Shown one piece after another: positions 1 to 11,320 of a stretch of 64,000 nt of DNA. Below the pieces are notes generated by a model, which did no database searches, was not told the origin of the DNA, and saw nothing but the letters and a program-made list of their open reading frames with translations. Positions within the stretch are counted from its first letter, which is position 1; each line of letters opens with the position of its first letter. A program made the position numbers and the translations under genes. This stretch comes from Nissolia schottii (Eukaryota > Streptophyta > Magnoliopsida > Fabales > Fabaceae), in contig QANU01030006.1 in assembly GCA_003254905.1 (NCBI GenBank), positions 1 to 64,000 of the forward strand, written 5' to 3'.

Positions 1-1189
1 GAATGACTAGCCGTTATCTAGCCGTTGTGCTTCTCTGATGACAGAGTCATTCGAATGACTCTTCGGAGGTCATTCGAATGACTCAACAAAAATGTCTTGC
101 TCTACAAATTTGTAGATCTTTCTCTTAGCTTTAAGTAGCAATTTGAACAACCTCAATTGGAGTTCTATAGCCCAAGATATCATCATTTTACTAACTACTG
201 TGCAAGCCACTTTTGCTGAGCGCACCACTCATCCATTTTCTTATCTTTCTTGATTCCTAAGTTTGTCTAATTCATTTTATGTCCTGGAATCAATTAAGAT
301 CATTTAAGAGCATCATCCTAAGAGTTTTAAAGAGAGATATATATCAATTTTCCTTTGACAAGAATACCTTAAGTCCTAAGAAACTATTTACCTTTTTACC
401 GTTTGCTTGGACTTGGTATTCTTCGTGAATCCTATCTTCGGCATTACCATGTTCTTCATGGAATTGACATTTCATGCTTCGCCTTTTGTCTTTGGGCATC
501 ATATGAATGTTCCTTCTTGTTCCATCTTGTTCTTGATGCCTTGGACTTTCCTATATACAAGATACTTCACTAGAAAGTATAGTTAGTCCAATGTGTTCCA
601 ATATCTTCATATGCATATATAGATTAATCAATGCATCATACATATACAATTAGACAAAGATCAAATTATATTAATCAAATAATATTCTTTGCCTAGCATG
701 CATGCATTGTAACACTATAGCACTTGATATTCATGCATATACACATATAGACACAAATATATCCAATAGTTAATCCATCAAGCACATATAGAGAGTTATT
801 GGATATGTTCTCAAAAGGATGTTTCTCATATATCATTGTATGATGTGTAAGTTATATGATTACCATCAAGTTCAATCATACAATATCAAATATATTCTAT
901 TTAGCATATAACATTCTTTTGCATTCTAATTGTCATTATCTATTTGTTGTGTACTTTTTGTAATCATCAAGATATAGAACAACTAGGGAAACCTAGTTCT
1001 ACAAATATAAGCATATACAATGAGCATAGACAATTAGAGCAAATTGTATTTGTCATCATCAAAACATATTGTATCAAACAATTGGAACAACTAGGGAAAC
1101 CTAGTTCCACAGAAAGGAGTCAAGTTTAGTTTCATGTAATATTAAAAGAGTGATTTGGAACAAAAATGAATGGAAGGAATTCTATATGC
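1..1189. other. AT-rich repeat DNA with short palindromes, no gene
   Basis: No convincing coding region is visible. The palindrome GAGTCATTCGAATGACTC lies at 44-61 and a near copy at 68-84. A 27-base motif centred on CTAGGGAAACCTAG occurs at 977-1003 and again at 1085-1111, spaced 108 bases. The short open frame at 944-1129 simply spans these two copies. The stretch is probably decayed retroelement sequence upstream of the Copia remnant, but I recognise no LTR ends. Confidence 0.45.
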
Positions 1190-1452
1190 ATATGTTGTTA
1201 AAAGAAATCAAAGTAACCCAAGATCTGATTATTAGGATGTTGCAAAGAAAATCTTAAAGTATTTGCAATGGATGAAGTGTCACATCCTTACTTATAGAAG
1301 TTTGATCATCTTTAGATGATTGAATATTTATATTCAGATTCTTTCGACTGCATAGATACAAGAAAGTCAACTTTTGATTGTTTGTATCTTAAAGTCTATG
1401 AAACAATATCAAGAAAAAGTGTAAAGCAGTTAGTAATTGTTGTTTCCATAGT
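1190..1452 (+). pseudogene. Copia RT/RNase H remnant, 5' part
   Basis: The translation, with frame changes, gives the pattern AKKILKYLQ, then a 'CIDTRKSTF' block, then ISRKSVKQ. This is the end of reverse transcriptase and the start of RNase H of a Copia polyprotein, where functional relatives carry SDSDFAGC-DTRKST. The short open part is 1316-1452. The remnant is cut at 1452 by the gypsy element and resumes at 5803 with residues that continue the same domain (STVKAEV, where relatives have STMEAEF). It has frameshifts and stop codons and is certainly non-functional. Confidence 0.75.
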
Positions 1453-1765
1453 TGATGAGTCCAAAATGGTGAATTGCATCATGGAAACGTGCGATCCAAG
1501 TGATGTGACCTAAATGAGATTTTTTTAGAGTATTTGTTTAGTGTTTTCTAATAAATGTCTATGCCATTCAGTTTTGGACATTTTTAGGTTGAATAAGTGA
1601 AAATTAGTGAATTGTTTATTATTTAGTTTGGTTCTTAATGAGCAACCAATTGTTGAAATGCTTAGCCATAGATTACAAAGCATCTTTGGCTGAATGTTAA
1701 TGCAATTATAGTGCACTTAGAATGGTTTTTCGGTTGGGGTTTCTGGTGCAGCCTTTAGGAGTTAA

Positions 1766-3227
1766 TGTTGAAAGCCTAATTGCACTTTCCAATTTGACAC
1801 AGTTCCAGTTTCCTGGCAACTTCTGCCAAATTTGTTGAAAGCTTAATTTGAAACTCTCAGTCGTTTAAAATAATATATCCTCCTTTACGGCTTTCAGATC
1901 CTCAAGGGATCCAATTGCAGTATAGTTGGGTATAGTCGTATCCACAGGGAGTTGTAAAAATACCGTTCTTGAGTTTAGTTAATTAAACAATGAAGTGAAG
2001 GATTGGTAAATTGTTGATAGTTTAAATAAGTAAATAAACAACATAAAAATAAATAGGCAATAAATCAGAGGTAGATCTGGAAGCTTGTTGGGAATTGAAT
2101 CATATCATAGTTTCATGCATCCATTTACTTAGTACATTAGAATTATCATTTCATTGATTGCCCGCCACCAGTTCTTAACTTGTTCATCGCTTTTGCGCAT
2201 GAAAAGATCACAGGTTTCTTTTAGTAAGTTGTCACTTTCACACACAAACTGATCAAAGTACACCAGCGTTATTCCAGATGTTAAAACGGCTAATCTTTCA
2301 TTCCAAGTACGGCAAGAAAAATTAGATGAATTGATTTGGTTCTAACCTATGACCCCGCTCTCGCACGCAATCAAACAGTTTAGAATCATGCTTTAGGTAG
2401 CAAAGCTAAAACAAACATTAAGCGTAAAATCATTCCAGCTAATCATAGAAACTAATAGATTCATATGCAAAAAGTTACATGGATACAATCATACTACAAT
2501 ACTCATCAAAATCCCAACAACAAGAGGATTAGAAATCCATCTTACAAGAGAATCTCAGAGGCGAGGTTTGGACGCTTACCATGACACGTTCTCACGCTAT
2601 CATGACAGCGGCTGCCGAGCTTCCTCGATTACTCTCGGCTCCTTCACCGGCCTCCTCTTTGTTGCTAAACTAACCTAAGCTTTGAAGTACTAATAAAATG
2701 GAAGAAGAGTGAAAGTTTGATGGGGAAAGATGTCTATGAGGGGATGTCTTCTTGAATGGCACAACCTTCCTCTATTTATAGGCAAAATCTGAGGGCATCG
2801 CTCAGCAGTTTAGGCACGCCGCTGAGCGATAAAGGTCTAACCGCTGAGCAATACTTGTACTTTAGCTGAGCGCTTTGGTCTTCTCTGGCGGCTCTAGGCT
2901 GGCATAATTAATGCGCCGGCTGCAAGTGGTACCACCGCTGAGCGTATAGGGTTTATCGCTCAGCGGTATTTGTCGTATGTGCGCTGAGCGGCTGGCTTAT
3001 ATCGCTGAGCGGGATACTTCTAATTCTATCGTTTTTGCTTCTTTTTCCTCTTTTTCCCTTTGCTCCATTCTTCTGGGATTATTCTTCAATTAATTATGCT
3101 TGCATCCATCTTTAATAATAGATTATAAAACCTACAAAAGTGGGAATTTTACTTAGATAATTCTTTAAAATAGAAGCAAATAAGTGCCATTTAATAGTTG
3201 AAAATTGTGTAAATTGGACACTTATCA
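1766..3227 (-). mobile_element. Solo LTR (family with CGCTGAGCG palindromes)
   Basis: On the minus strand the element runs TGATAAGTGTCC...GGCTTTCAACA, with TG/CA ends. It is bounded by a perfect 5-bp duplication GTTAA (1761-1765 and 3228-3232), inside the 5' LTR of the gypsy element. No internal coding region or second LTR is present, so this is a solo LTR of about 1.46 kb. It contains a cluster of CGCTGAGCG-type palindromes (2790-3015) and a TATAAAT-like box (about 2773-2783, minus strand). A second member of the family lies at 49449-51043 in the opposite orientation. Confidence 0.88.
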
Positions 3228-3613
3228 GTTAATTTTGTGACTTTTGGTATTATGTAACACAAATGGGCAAGCTATATAAGGCAATCAAAGTGGTAATACG
3301 AAAATAGAACAAGATTCGGCATTTTTTTTTTATTTCTGTCATACTTATTTGTAAGATTTATTATTCTGAATTCTTGAGTGATTCAAGAAGTAAGATTATC
3401 AAAGGACTTAACCAAATCCTTTGTGTGTTTTGTCTCAAATTGGAGTGATTCCAATCTTTTGATTAGCTATCAAATTCCGCTGCCTATATTTCTCTTAGTT
3501 TTGCTTTGTAAAACTAATTTTTCTAGCCAAGTTCATCAACCAACAAACTGAGAGTGAATTTGTTGAACAACTTGTGTTAGTTCGTTGAAACAATAACTTT
3601 GGTTCACATCATC

Positions 3614-3631
3614 TGGTACCAGAGCTCAGGT
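3614..3631 (+). promoter_or_regulatory. Primer binding site of the gypsy element
   Basis: The sequence TGGTACCAGAGCTCAGG starts two bases after the 5' LTR end. It matches the plant initiator-methionine-tRNA primer site TGGTATCAGAGC with one change. It fixes the end of the 5' LTR. Confidence 0.75.
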
Positions 3632-3788
3632 TTTGAGTTTATTACCATTGTTATGGTTTAGTTTTGAAAAAAAAGGAACAAAAAAAATGAAAAAAAAGAA
3701 AAAAAAGAAAAGAAAAAGAAAGTGTTCTACATATTATTGTTGTATACCATTTGATGACTATTTATACACTTGAGTGTGGTGAGAAGTT

Positions 3789-4034
3789 TTGGTTATATTT
3801 GATTTGTTTGTTTACGATGCAAGTGATAATCATAATGATGGAGGAGGACTTTCACAATTCCAAATGCAAGCTTTAACACAACATTTGGAGAGGTTGGTGA
3901 AGCAACAAAATGATGCACTCCATGAGAGGTTGGACCAATTGGAGAATAGGGTCATCATGGAGAAGAAGAAAGGAGAGAAAAAAGAAGAAATGAGAGGGAG
4001 CCTCGACAAAATAGAATTGAGGGAGAGATGTTGA
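3789..4034 (+). pseudogene. Gypsy gag fragment
   Basis: An 81-codon frame encodes a Gln/Glu/Lys-rich, coiled-coil-like segment (LTQHLERLVKQQNDALHERLDQLENRV). It lies between the primer site and the protease, where the gag N-terminus is expected. No capsid core or zinc knuckle follows, so most of gag is missing. The assignment rests mainly on position. Confidence 0.45.
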
Positions 4035-4669
4035 TGATTAAGAGATTGTTAGGAAGTCAATTGAAGGTTGTGGATGAGATCCAACGAGAAAACATCTTCC
4101 ATATAGGGTGTTCTATCAAGGGTAGGGTATGTATGATGATTGTGGATACGGGGGGTTGCACAAATGTAACTAGTGATAAATTGGTTTCAAAACTAAATAT
4201 AGTCACTAAACCATATGCTAGGCCATATAAACTTCAATGGCTTAGTGAAAGAGGTGAGGTTCTAGTGAAGGAGCAAGTGGAGTTAGAATTTTCTATTGGA
4301 AAATATACCGACAAAGTTTTGTGTGATGTGGTTCCTATGGAGGCAAGTCACTTATTATTAGGAATACCATGGCTATTTGATAATTGTGCTTACCATGATG
4401 GGTTTACTAATAAGATTTCTCTCATTCATCAAGGAAAGAAGGTGGTACTCAAACCTTTGAGTCCAAGAAAGGTATGTGAGGACCAAATTCGCATGAAGGA
4501 AAAAATTCTCCAAGAGAGGAAAGAAAAAGAGAGAAGCGATACACTTCAGAGTATACTCAAGAGTGAAACACTTGAAAGTATACACAAGAGTGATACACTT
4601 CAGGAAAGAAAAAGAGAGGAAAAAGAGAGTGAAACGAGAGATACACTTGAGAAAAGAAAAAGAGAGTGA
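4028..4669 (+). pseudogene. Gypsy aspartic protease with charged repeat linker
   Basis: This 213-codon frame contains a retropepsin domain. The active-site motif DTGG is at about residues 41-44 (IVDTGGCTNVTS) and the second conserved block LLLGIPWLFD is at about residues 110-119. In the family this enzyme cleaves the Gag-Pol polyprotein. From about residue 155 the protein becomes a Lys/Glu/Arg repeat encoded by the degenerate tandem DNA repeat at 4520-4740. The frame then changes, and the reading continues towards RT only with breaks. Without gag and most of pol the element cannot move by itself. Confidence 0.75.
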
Positions 4670-4740
4670 AAAAAGTGATACCCTTGAGAAAAGAAAAAGA
4701 GAGGAAAAAAAGAGTGAAAAGAGTGATACACATGAGAGAC
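4520..4740 (+). repeat. Purine-rich degenerate tandem repeat
   Basis: Units of roughly 35-45 bases resembling GAGAGTGAAAAGAGTGATACACTT plus GAGAAAAGAAAAAG are repeated several times with small indels. They encode the Lys/Glu-rich linker between protease and RT and shift the frame at about 4665. Long reverse-strand frames here (4373-4792 and 4557-4796) are shadows of this purine bias. Confidence 0.7.
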
Positions 4741-4917
4741 AACACAACTTCTTGATTCGTGAGAAGGAAGTGAAGAGGATGTTTCTTACCAAACAACCAG
4801 TTTATGTGTTGTATTGCAAGAATCTAATTTTAAATACTAACAATTTTGATAACTTTGAATTGTCTTCTAGTGTTAAATCTCTTTTGCATGATTTCTAAGA
4901 TGTTCTTCTAGCAAGTG

Positions 4918-5112
4918 TACCAAGTGGTTTACCACCATTAAAGGGAATTGAGCATCAAATTGATCTCATTCCGGGAGATTCTCTACACAATAAGCCAACA
5001 TATAGAAGCAATCCACCAGAAACAAAGGAAATTCAAAGCAAGTGGATGAACTCATGAGCAAAGATGAAGGAAACTTTGATTTGAGGACAAATCCTCTTCA
5101 AAAGGGAGGGAA
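4918..5112 (+). pseudogene. Truncated gypsy RT start fused to polyprotein end, with polypurine tract
   Basis: The translation gives LPPLKGIEHQIDLIPG and NKPTYRSNPPETKEIQ, the conserved entry to Ty3/gypsy reverse transcriptase, and with a one-base shift VDELMSK. It then jumps directly to DLRTNPLQKGG, the typical C-terminal end of the polyprotein just before the polypurine tract. The junction is at about 5065, and RT, RNase H and integrase are deleted between the two parts. The tract at 5098-5112 directly precedes the 3' LTR. Confidence 0.75.
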
Positions 5113-5802
5113 TGATGAGTCGAAAATGGTGAATTACATCATGGAAACGTGCGGTCCAAGTGGTGTAATCTAAATGAGATTTTTTTTAGAGTGTTTATTT
5201 AATGTTTTTCTAATAAATGACTATGTCATTCAATTTTGGACTTTTTAGGTGGAATAAGTGAGAATTAGTTAATTGCTTTGCATTTAGTTTGGTTCTTAAC
5301 GAGCAGCCAATTGTTGAAATGCTCAGCCATAGGTTACAAAGCATCTTTGGCTGAATGTTAATGCAATTATAGTGCATTTAGAGTGGATTTTCGGTTTGGG
5401 TTTTTGGTGCAGCCTTTAGGAGTTAATTTTATAACTTTTGGTATTAACATAACACAAATTGGCAAGCTATATAAGGCAACCAAAGTGGTAATACGAGGAT
5501 AGACAAGATTCAACATTTTTTTATTTCTATCAAACTAATTTGTGAGAGTGATTCTCCTGAATTCTTGTGTGATTCAAGAAGTGAGATTATCAAAGGACTT
5601 AACCAAATCCTTTGTGTGTTTTGTCTCAAATTGGAGTGATTCCAATCTTTTGGTTAGCTATCAAATTCTGCTGCCTATATTTTTCTTAGTTTTGCTTTGC
5701 AAAACTAATTTTTCTAGCCAAGTTCATCAACCAACAAATTGAGAGTTAATTTGTTAAACAACTTGTGTTAGTTCGTTGAAACAATAACTTTGGTTCACAT
5801 CA

Positions 5803-6135
5803 ACAGTGAAAGCTGAAGTTATGGTATGGTTTGAGGCCATAAATCATATTAAGTGGTTGTGAAATCTTTTTTAGGGCTTGAAACTGTCGACTGTATGGTT
5901 AAGCCGCTAGAAACTTATTGTGATAATTCTTCAACAGTCTTCTTTACTAAATGAGACAATTATTCTAATTGTGCTAAAATATGAAATTGAAATACTTTGT
6001 CGTTAAAGAAGAAATTCAGAAACATAGAGGTTCAATATAACACATTAGCAGTGACCTTATGATTGTTGGTCTATTAACGAAAGGGTTACCGACCAAAACA
6101 TTTAGTGCATGTGTTGAAATTTTAGATGTTGTTGC
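5803..6135 (+). pseudogene. Copia RNase H remnant, 3' part
   Basis: This continues the Copia domain interrupted at 1452. The frame reads STVKAEVMVWFEAINHIKWL, matching the RNase H block STMEAEFVACFEA...LWL of Copia elements, and then decays with several stops. The 5.48-kb tandem unit starts inside this remnant at 5836, so its tail is repeated at 11321-11620. Confidence 0.7.
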
Positions 6136-6545
6136 CAAGGCATTACTATTTACTATGATGATGTTTGTATTTTATGTACGTTGACACTCTAGGATCGTGA
6201 ATGAACATGTTTCTGTGTTACCTATTTTTCAAGTTTGTATACTTGATAATATCATAATAAAGATAACAGGTTTTGTCTTTGACAAATACATTGAAGTTGG
6301 ACCTTAATTACTCTTCATTATGTTTCACGTTAAGGAAGGATATTGATGTTGTAGTACATAGAAGGGACTATGTCGGGAAATGATGACATACAACCGTCAT
6401 GACTCTCATTAACTTTTTACTTAGTCATGATATTACGGTATATCTAGCTAATATAATGAAGATTTAACTTCGTACTTATTTGAGCATTATGATTTTTTTT
6501 TTAATTAAACTATGAAGGTATTGTTATATGAAACAAGTGGGGGAA

Positions 6546-7057
6546 TGTAAGAATAATGTCTCATATAATTGGGTTTCATATAACATTTAGTTAATTAATA
6601 ATCATATGAATGTTAAGTATATTGACTATTTTATTGAAAAGACATCACTAATTGTGAATAGTCATGTCTGTAAAGACGTGAATATATAAATAGACATGAC
6701 AATTGGGATAAGTATGATGGAAGCACCCTTTCATGTCTATATAAAGAAAGGATGTGATCCTCTATACCCACCATTTTCAAGAGAAGTGCAATTTGTCCAT
6801 CACTATTGTATTATTAAGAAAGAGGGTTAAGAGGGAAAAATCATATTCTGTTTATCTAATGATCATCCCTTTCATTCAATTTCATGGAGCAAGATTCTTG
6901 ATTGATCTCCAAGCCCATATCAATGTTTTATTTTCATGGTAAACGAAGCATACTTTTGTCTAAATCTTGTGAAAATCACAAAGTTCTAAGATCTTATATT
7001 AATAGTGTGTTTATGATAATTGTTTGTGTATAAACCAATTATTGCTTGCATTAAACA
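6546..7057 (+). mobile_element. Putative Copia 3' LTR (unit 1)
   Basis: A purine tract AAGTGGGGGAA immediately precedes TGTAAGAATAATG, the expected polypurine tract/LTR junction downstream of the RNase H remnant. The end at about 7057 (...ATTAAACA) is a guess from a CA terminus, because no 5' LTR is in the window. A TATAAA-containing stretch lies at about 6685 and 6739. The 62-codon frame at 6754-6942 lies inside this LTR and is not taken as a gene. Confidence 0.5.
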
Positions 7058-8856
7058 CTAAAGTAGCCTAAAGATTTAAGAGAATGTTCATTTTGCTCTT
7101 TCCTTGCTTTATTCTAAAATAAAAAAAAATAAACAAAAATTGACAGATCATGATTCCAAAGACACTAACAATTGAACTATGAAATAGTTATAAGTTAGTC
7201 TACTTCTTGAATAAAAAGTTAAAAAATTGCTAATCTTACATAAATTTTATGTAAGTCAAACAAAAAGATGGTCTTTTAAACTCTCTTTGCGTATTGCATT
7301 CCTGTAGGTCCATGGTCCATGGACGAACTTTGAACTGCATTGTATTTTTTTTTTAAAGTTGAACTGCATTGCATGCAGTCACAAAACTGATGAGTATAAC
7401 AAATAGAATAATAGTTGCTAAAAGATTCAAGAAAGCACATAAAAAAGGAAAGTAAATAAGAGGTGTGTTTTAGAAATTTATGCTATGATTGCTTTTGCTG
7501 CTACAAAAGAAACATAAAAGTTAATCTAGTTATATACCATAGTTAATTCACGAGAAAAAAAAATTGATTCTTTGTTTTTGTTGGAAACTGTCTCGGTTAA
7601 TAATTGTGCTAAATAAAGATTTTTTTTTTGTTAGAAACCGCCTAATTTTATACTTGTACTTAATCAGACAAAAAAAAATTGAGCAAGAAAACTTTTTATC
7701 TATGCTCGACACTTGGCACAATCTGACTGTGATATTGTAGGAATTAGTTGAAAACCTTGAGTTATTACTTATTGTTATGTGCCTATGTTATAAGCATAAC
7801 GAAAAAAGTCTCACAAGTCTGAAAGTTTAAAAAATATGTTAAGAATTGCTAGTGAGGTTCTAACCGAGCTGCGTTTATTGCTCGTTGAAAACTATTTCCA
7901 AACCCCCTCTTTGGCCTAGGTTTGGCACATGCCTTTGAGAATTTCTTGAAGGGCTCCCTTTGAGGTAAAGCCCTACACTTTTAACTCAAAAGTGTATACA
8001 ATAAATTCTTAATTACACTCGATTTTATTTTGTTATTGTTTGTCATTTTTTTTTTCAAGAAAAAAAAATAGGTTTTAGAACTGCCTATGACTACAATAAA
8101 TTGTTGATATCAATTCAATTTTTTATATGCTAAACTTGTCATCAGTTTAGTTTAACAAATTGATACCAAAATATAAATAAAATATTAGGATTAAATTTGT
8201 TATTTGCTCTAAATATAATGTATTTAAATAGTGTGAAACTAAGTGGTTATACTTTCAATCAACAAAATTGATAGTATACGTAGGTCTTATATTTTTTTTT
8301 AATTTAAAGATACATACAACCAGTTTTCTTTTCAAATTAAGCTTTCATTTTAGAAGATGCATTCAATTAAGATTGATGAAACTATATTCAATGTAGAGAT
8401 TGGTAATGCTTTGTTGGTTAGGATATAACCTTGGATAGGAATATTGTTGGTTTCACCTTTAGAAGGCTCTCGAACCCTTTGACATCGTTGCATAAGTAGT
8501 GCTTAGCTATGAAGCCAGTAATATAAACATGAGTGAAAATTAAGCAGCATCATGTCATTGATTGGATGTGTAGAGATTCTTGATCCACTTTAGGTCATTT
8601 GGTGTTAAGTTTGGCATTAATTAGCCATAGGGAAACTTTGTACCACGAAAACGCTTTGAATAGAAAAACGGATAATCATATTAAAAATATTATTAAATAG
8701 ATAAATTAGACACAATGATAACTTAGTGTAGATAAGAATAAAATAAAAATAAGCCTAAACCTAATTTAAGTCCTAAAAAATTAATTTGAATTCTAAAAAA
8801 TCCTACTTATTATCCTTTTACTTTGTCATAAATATACAGTGGGCATATATCGTCTT
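7058..8856. other. AT-rich spacer of unit 1, no gene
   Basis: No coding region, RNA gene or element end was recognised. The block at 7934-8280 (starting GAGAATTTCTTGAAGGGCTCC) is notable because a clearly older, diverged copy of it lies at 16801-17220, just after unit 2. Several A/T homopolymers occur. Confidence 0.6.
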
Positions 8857-10231
8857 CTACTTAAAACAGAACAATGATTTCGATTTTTTCCTTGATGAAC
8901 CTTCGCCACTGTCGCCACCATCGCGTTTTAAATCTGCTCGACAGTTGAAAAACTTAGCATCGACCGGTGGTCCGAAATCATAAATTTGGGCATACTCTCG
9001 AACGTCGAAATTTTCGCGCCATCCTGGAGATGACATCGTCCATGTACCCAAATGACGGAACAACACAAACACAATGCGATGATAACCACGTATTGTTGCT
9101 TTAGGACCTTCATACATCACAATCTCTTCTCCTATATAGAATTAGTATTTTAGTACCAAAGAGAAAAAGTGAAAATTAACCATTAGTATTGCTACCAAAG
9201 AAATCAAGAATTTCTTCTTCTTCTTCTTCTTTTTCTTATGGGATTTTAATAACTAATGTATAATCAAATATGAGATTGTGTAAGATTTTACCAAAATATA
9301 AATGAATCGAATTTTATACCATAAATAAAAGTTATATAAGAATATCTTTGGTTAGGAATAAAAATTGAAGAGAAGCTTTTACGAAAGAGGTGTGTATGTA
9401 GTTTTACACATAAATCTTAATAAAAATTAAATGTGTTTTTTTTTTCCTGTTTACTACGTACCGTGTGAAGCCAAGCATTTCCCTTTAGTTGATGGAATAT
9501 TGGTCACCAACCTAGTTAATCATGAAGTAAAATAAATGATATAATATGATATATACGTGCACTTAGTAGTAACATTAAACTTATATTTTAGAATAAGTTA
9601 CATTGAATTTTTTTTTTATACCTTTACAAGGCATTTGTTTTAAGGAAGGGGCTTACCAATGCACATACGCCCTGTGCGTTGGATCAGTTGGGCAAGGCGC
9701 ATCCGCGTCCACCATGATCTGCAAAAGTACATATACATGCAATAAAACGTCGGTCTTATGATACCAATGACCCTAAAATAATGTTAGAGAATAGATTCAG
9801 TCCTACGAAAATTTCACATAGACTTAAATATGGGTTGATTTTTTTTATTATTGTAATAATTGTTTTTGTAGGCCCTCTATTATGCTCCACCTTCGTGGTT
9901 AATAATAGAGATCACTACATGAAATTTTTACATAGCATGGTCCATTCTCAATGACCTAACTAGAGAGATGTAAAAAAGTTAAAAATAAATAATAATGAAT
10001 AATATAAAAGTCTTAAGGAATTGAATTTACTAGAGTATAATAAAGGTTCTCTATGCCTGCTCCAGTAAAAGACACTTCTGGTTGATACACGGTTTCGGAG
10101 GGCCCGAGAAAGGAGTATTTGTCGAGTTTTTGGTTGTTATAAACAATCTTCATATTGACAGAACTTATAAAGGGATCCAGAACATCTCCTATTACACGGT
10201 TCTGAACAAGATGGTCCCTTGATTCAAACAT
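8857..10231 (-). CDS. FT-like: FT-like PEBP gene, copy 1 (4 exons)
   Basis: Exons on the minus strand are 10231-10031 (201 bp), 9718-9657 (62 bp), 9511-9462 (50 bp) and 9131-8857 (275 bp). All introns are GT-AG, and the 588-bp CDS encodes 195 residues. Exon sizes 201 and 62 match Arabidopsis FT exactly; exon 3 is three codons longer and the C-terminus is extended (GEGSS...SLFCFK). Landmarks: VIGDVLDPF, MVDADAP (for DPDxP), [18 protein letters not shown], and FVLFRHLG followed by SSPGWREN. PEBP proteins of this class control flowering through 14-3-3/FD complexes. The FT Tyr85 position is Tyr. The Gln140 position is Glu, Tyr134 is Ser, Arg130 is Thr, and the Arg62 and Phe101 positions are Glu and His, so florigen activity is doubtful. 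The start is the only Met near the conserved N-terminus. A paralog lies in unit 2. Confidence 0.9.
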
Positions 10232-11320
10232 AATTTTGATCCAAATTGTCCACCTTGTTGATTTGGTAGTTTAGTTTAATATATGTAAGAAAATGGGGGA
10301 TTATATGCCTATATATATAATATTATATCAAACAAGATCAGAAATAATTTGATTTTCAAATCAATATTTATGTTTGGTATCTTAAGAAAATGGGATTGAT
10401 TTGATTTTCTAAATCCATGAGAATTCAAGTTGCTTACATTAGAAATATTATCACTTTTGTAAGGATTGGCTTGGAATTAAATTTATTTTAACATAAAAGA
10501 CTATGTATCCATATTCAACTAACTAAGGGTAAAAATTTTAATTACTCAAACAAAATCAAATCAATTTCTATTTTAATGAATTTCAAACGTGGTATTTGAT
10601 TTCTAAATCAAATTCATTTTCATCTCACGTAGTTGGTTTTAAACATAATAATTGATTTGCAATCCAAATCAATTTCATTCAAATTATTTCTCATTTCATT
10701 TAATTTCAAATACACTCAATAATTAGTTGGTTCAAGCCAGAATTCTCAAATTTGAGTGAATGGATAAAAAGAAAAAAACCTAGTGAGTTGCTCTGACTTG
10801 AGGCAGATTAGGTGCAAACTACATTAATGCGCCATTAATATTGATTCTCCTTAATTTTTTCCTTTTTATCTACTATCATTTATTTTATTTATCTACCTAT
10901 TCTCACCCCCAATCAAGGCATGCGTGCTCAAGCTTTGATTTCAGTAGCACATTGCCCTATGACAATTATTTATCCGAATTGATTGGGCTCATTAAACATG
11001 ATTAGGCCTCATAATGTGATAATGAATTGGCAACCGTATTTAATTTTAGGATTTTGGTAAAGACAATGGTTAACAAATTTAAAGTAGTAAGATTTTATTT
11101 GAAAAACAAAATTTTAAAGAGATTAATGCATTAAAAACATTAAAATTTTATTTTTTTCATAAAATATTTTTACTTTAAGTTTTATAACAAATGCTTTTAG
11201 GGTACTTATTAACAAAACTCTTAAATTTATGGCCCAATTTTTCTTAGGCCTCGCGATAATATTTATGTAACAGCATAGTACTACTAATGAAAGAATAATT
11301 GATTGATGCTCCCAATTGAG
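10232..11320. other. FT-like 5' flank of unit 1, with MITE-like AT-rich palindromic part
   Basis: This is the upstream region of FT-like copy 1 to the unit boundary. At about 10340-10720 there are AT-rich blocks that read similarly on both strands: AGAAATAATTTGATTTTCAAATC near the left, and the reverse of ATTTGGATTGCAAATCAATT with AAATTATTTCTC near the right. This suggests a decayed MITE, but no clean terminal repeats or target duplication are seen. The same structure is in unit 2 at about 15822-16200. No other gene is visible. Confidence 0.35.
10311..10320 (-). promoter_or_regulatory. Probable TATA box of FT-like copy 1
   Basis: TTATATATAT on the minus strand lies about 80 bases upstream of the ATG at 10231. 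The equivalent in unit 2 is at about 15793-15805. The position is suitable for a plant core promoter, but the whole region is AT-rich. Confidence 0.4.

Larger units (their letters stand above)
1453..5802 (+). mobile_element. Internally deleted Ty3/gypsy LTR retrotransposon
   Basis: Two direct LTRs begin TGATGAGTC and end CA. The 5' LTR is 1453-1765 plus 3233-3611, interrupted by a solo LTR; the 3' LTR is 5113-5802. A primer binding site follows at about 3614 (TGGTACCAGAGCT, initiator-Met-tRNA type) and a polypurine tract AAAAGGGAGGGAA ends at 5112. The flanks ATAGT (1448-1452) and ACAGT (5803-5807) look like a decayed 5-bp target duplication. Inside remain part of gag, the aspartic protease and the first part of reverse transcriptase, then a jump to the polyprotein C-terminus. 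Most of RT, RNase H and integrase is missing. The LTRs are visibly diverged, so the insertion is old. Confidence 0.85.
5836..11320. repeat. Tandem segmental duplication, unit 1
   Basis: This 5485-bp segment is repeated directly, head to tail, as 11321-16803. TTGAG occurs at 5831-5835, 11316-11320 and 16799-16803, exactly at the junctions. Non-coding parts are about 96.4-98.5% identical by hand count, with scattered substitutions and small indels, so this is a true duplication rather than a collapsed read artefact. Contents: the Copia remnant tail, a putative Copia 3' LTR, AT-rich spacer and one FT-like gene. Confidence 0.9.

Noticed and set aside
4373..4796. Two Phe/Leu/Ser-rich reverse-strand frames that look membrane-like
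   Set aside because: They are the antisense of the purine-rich repeat in the gypsy protease linker; no start context or homology.
8786..8983. Plus-strand 65-codon frame
   Set aside because: Antisense to exon 4 of the FT-like gene.
9217..9240. CTT microsatellite as a regulatory element
   Set aside because: It is within intron 3 of FT-like copy 1 and present in both units; an ordinary pyrimidine-rich intron tract.
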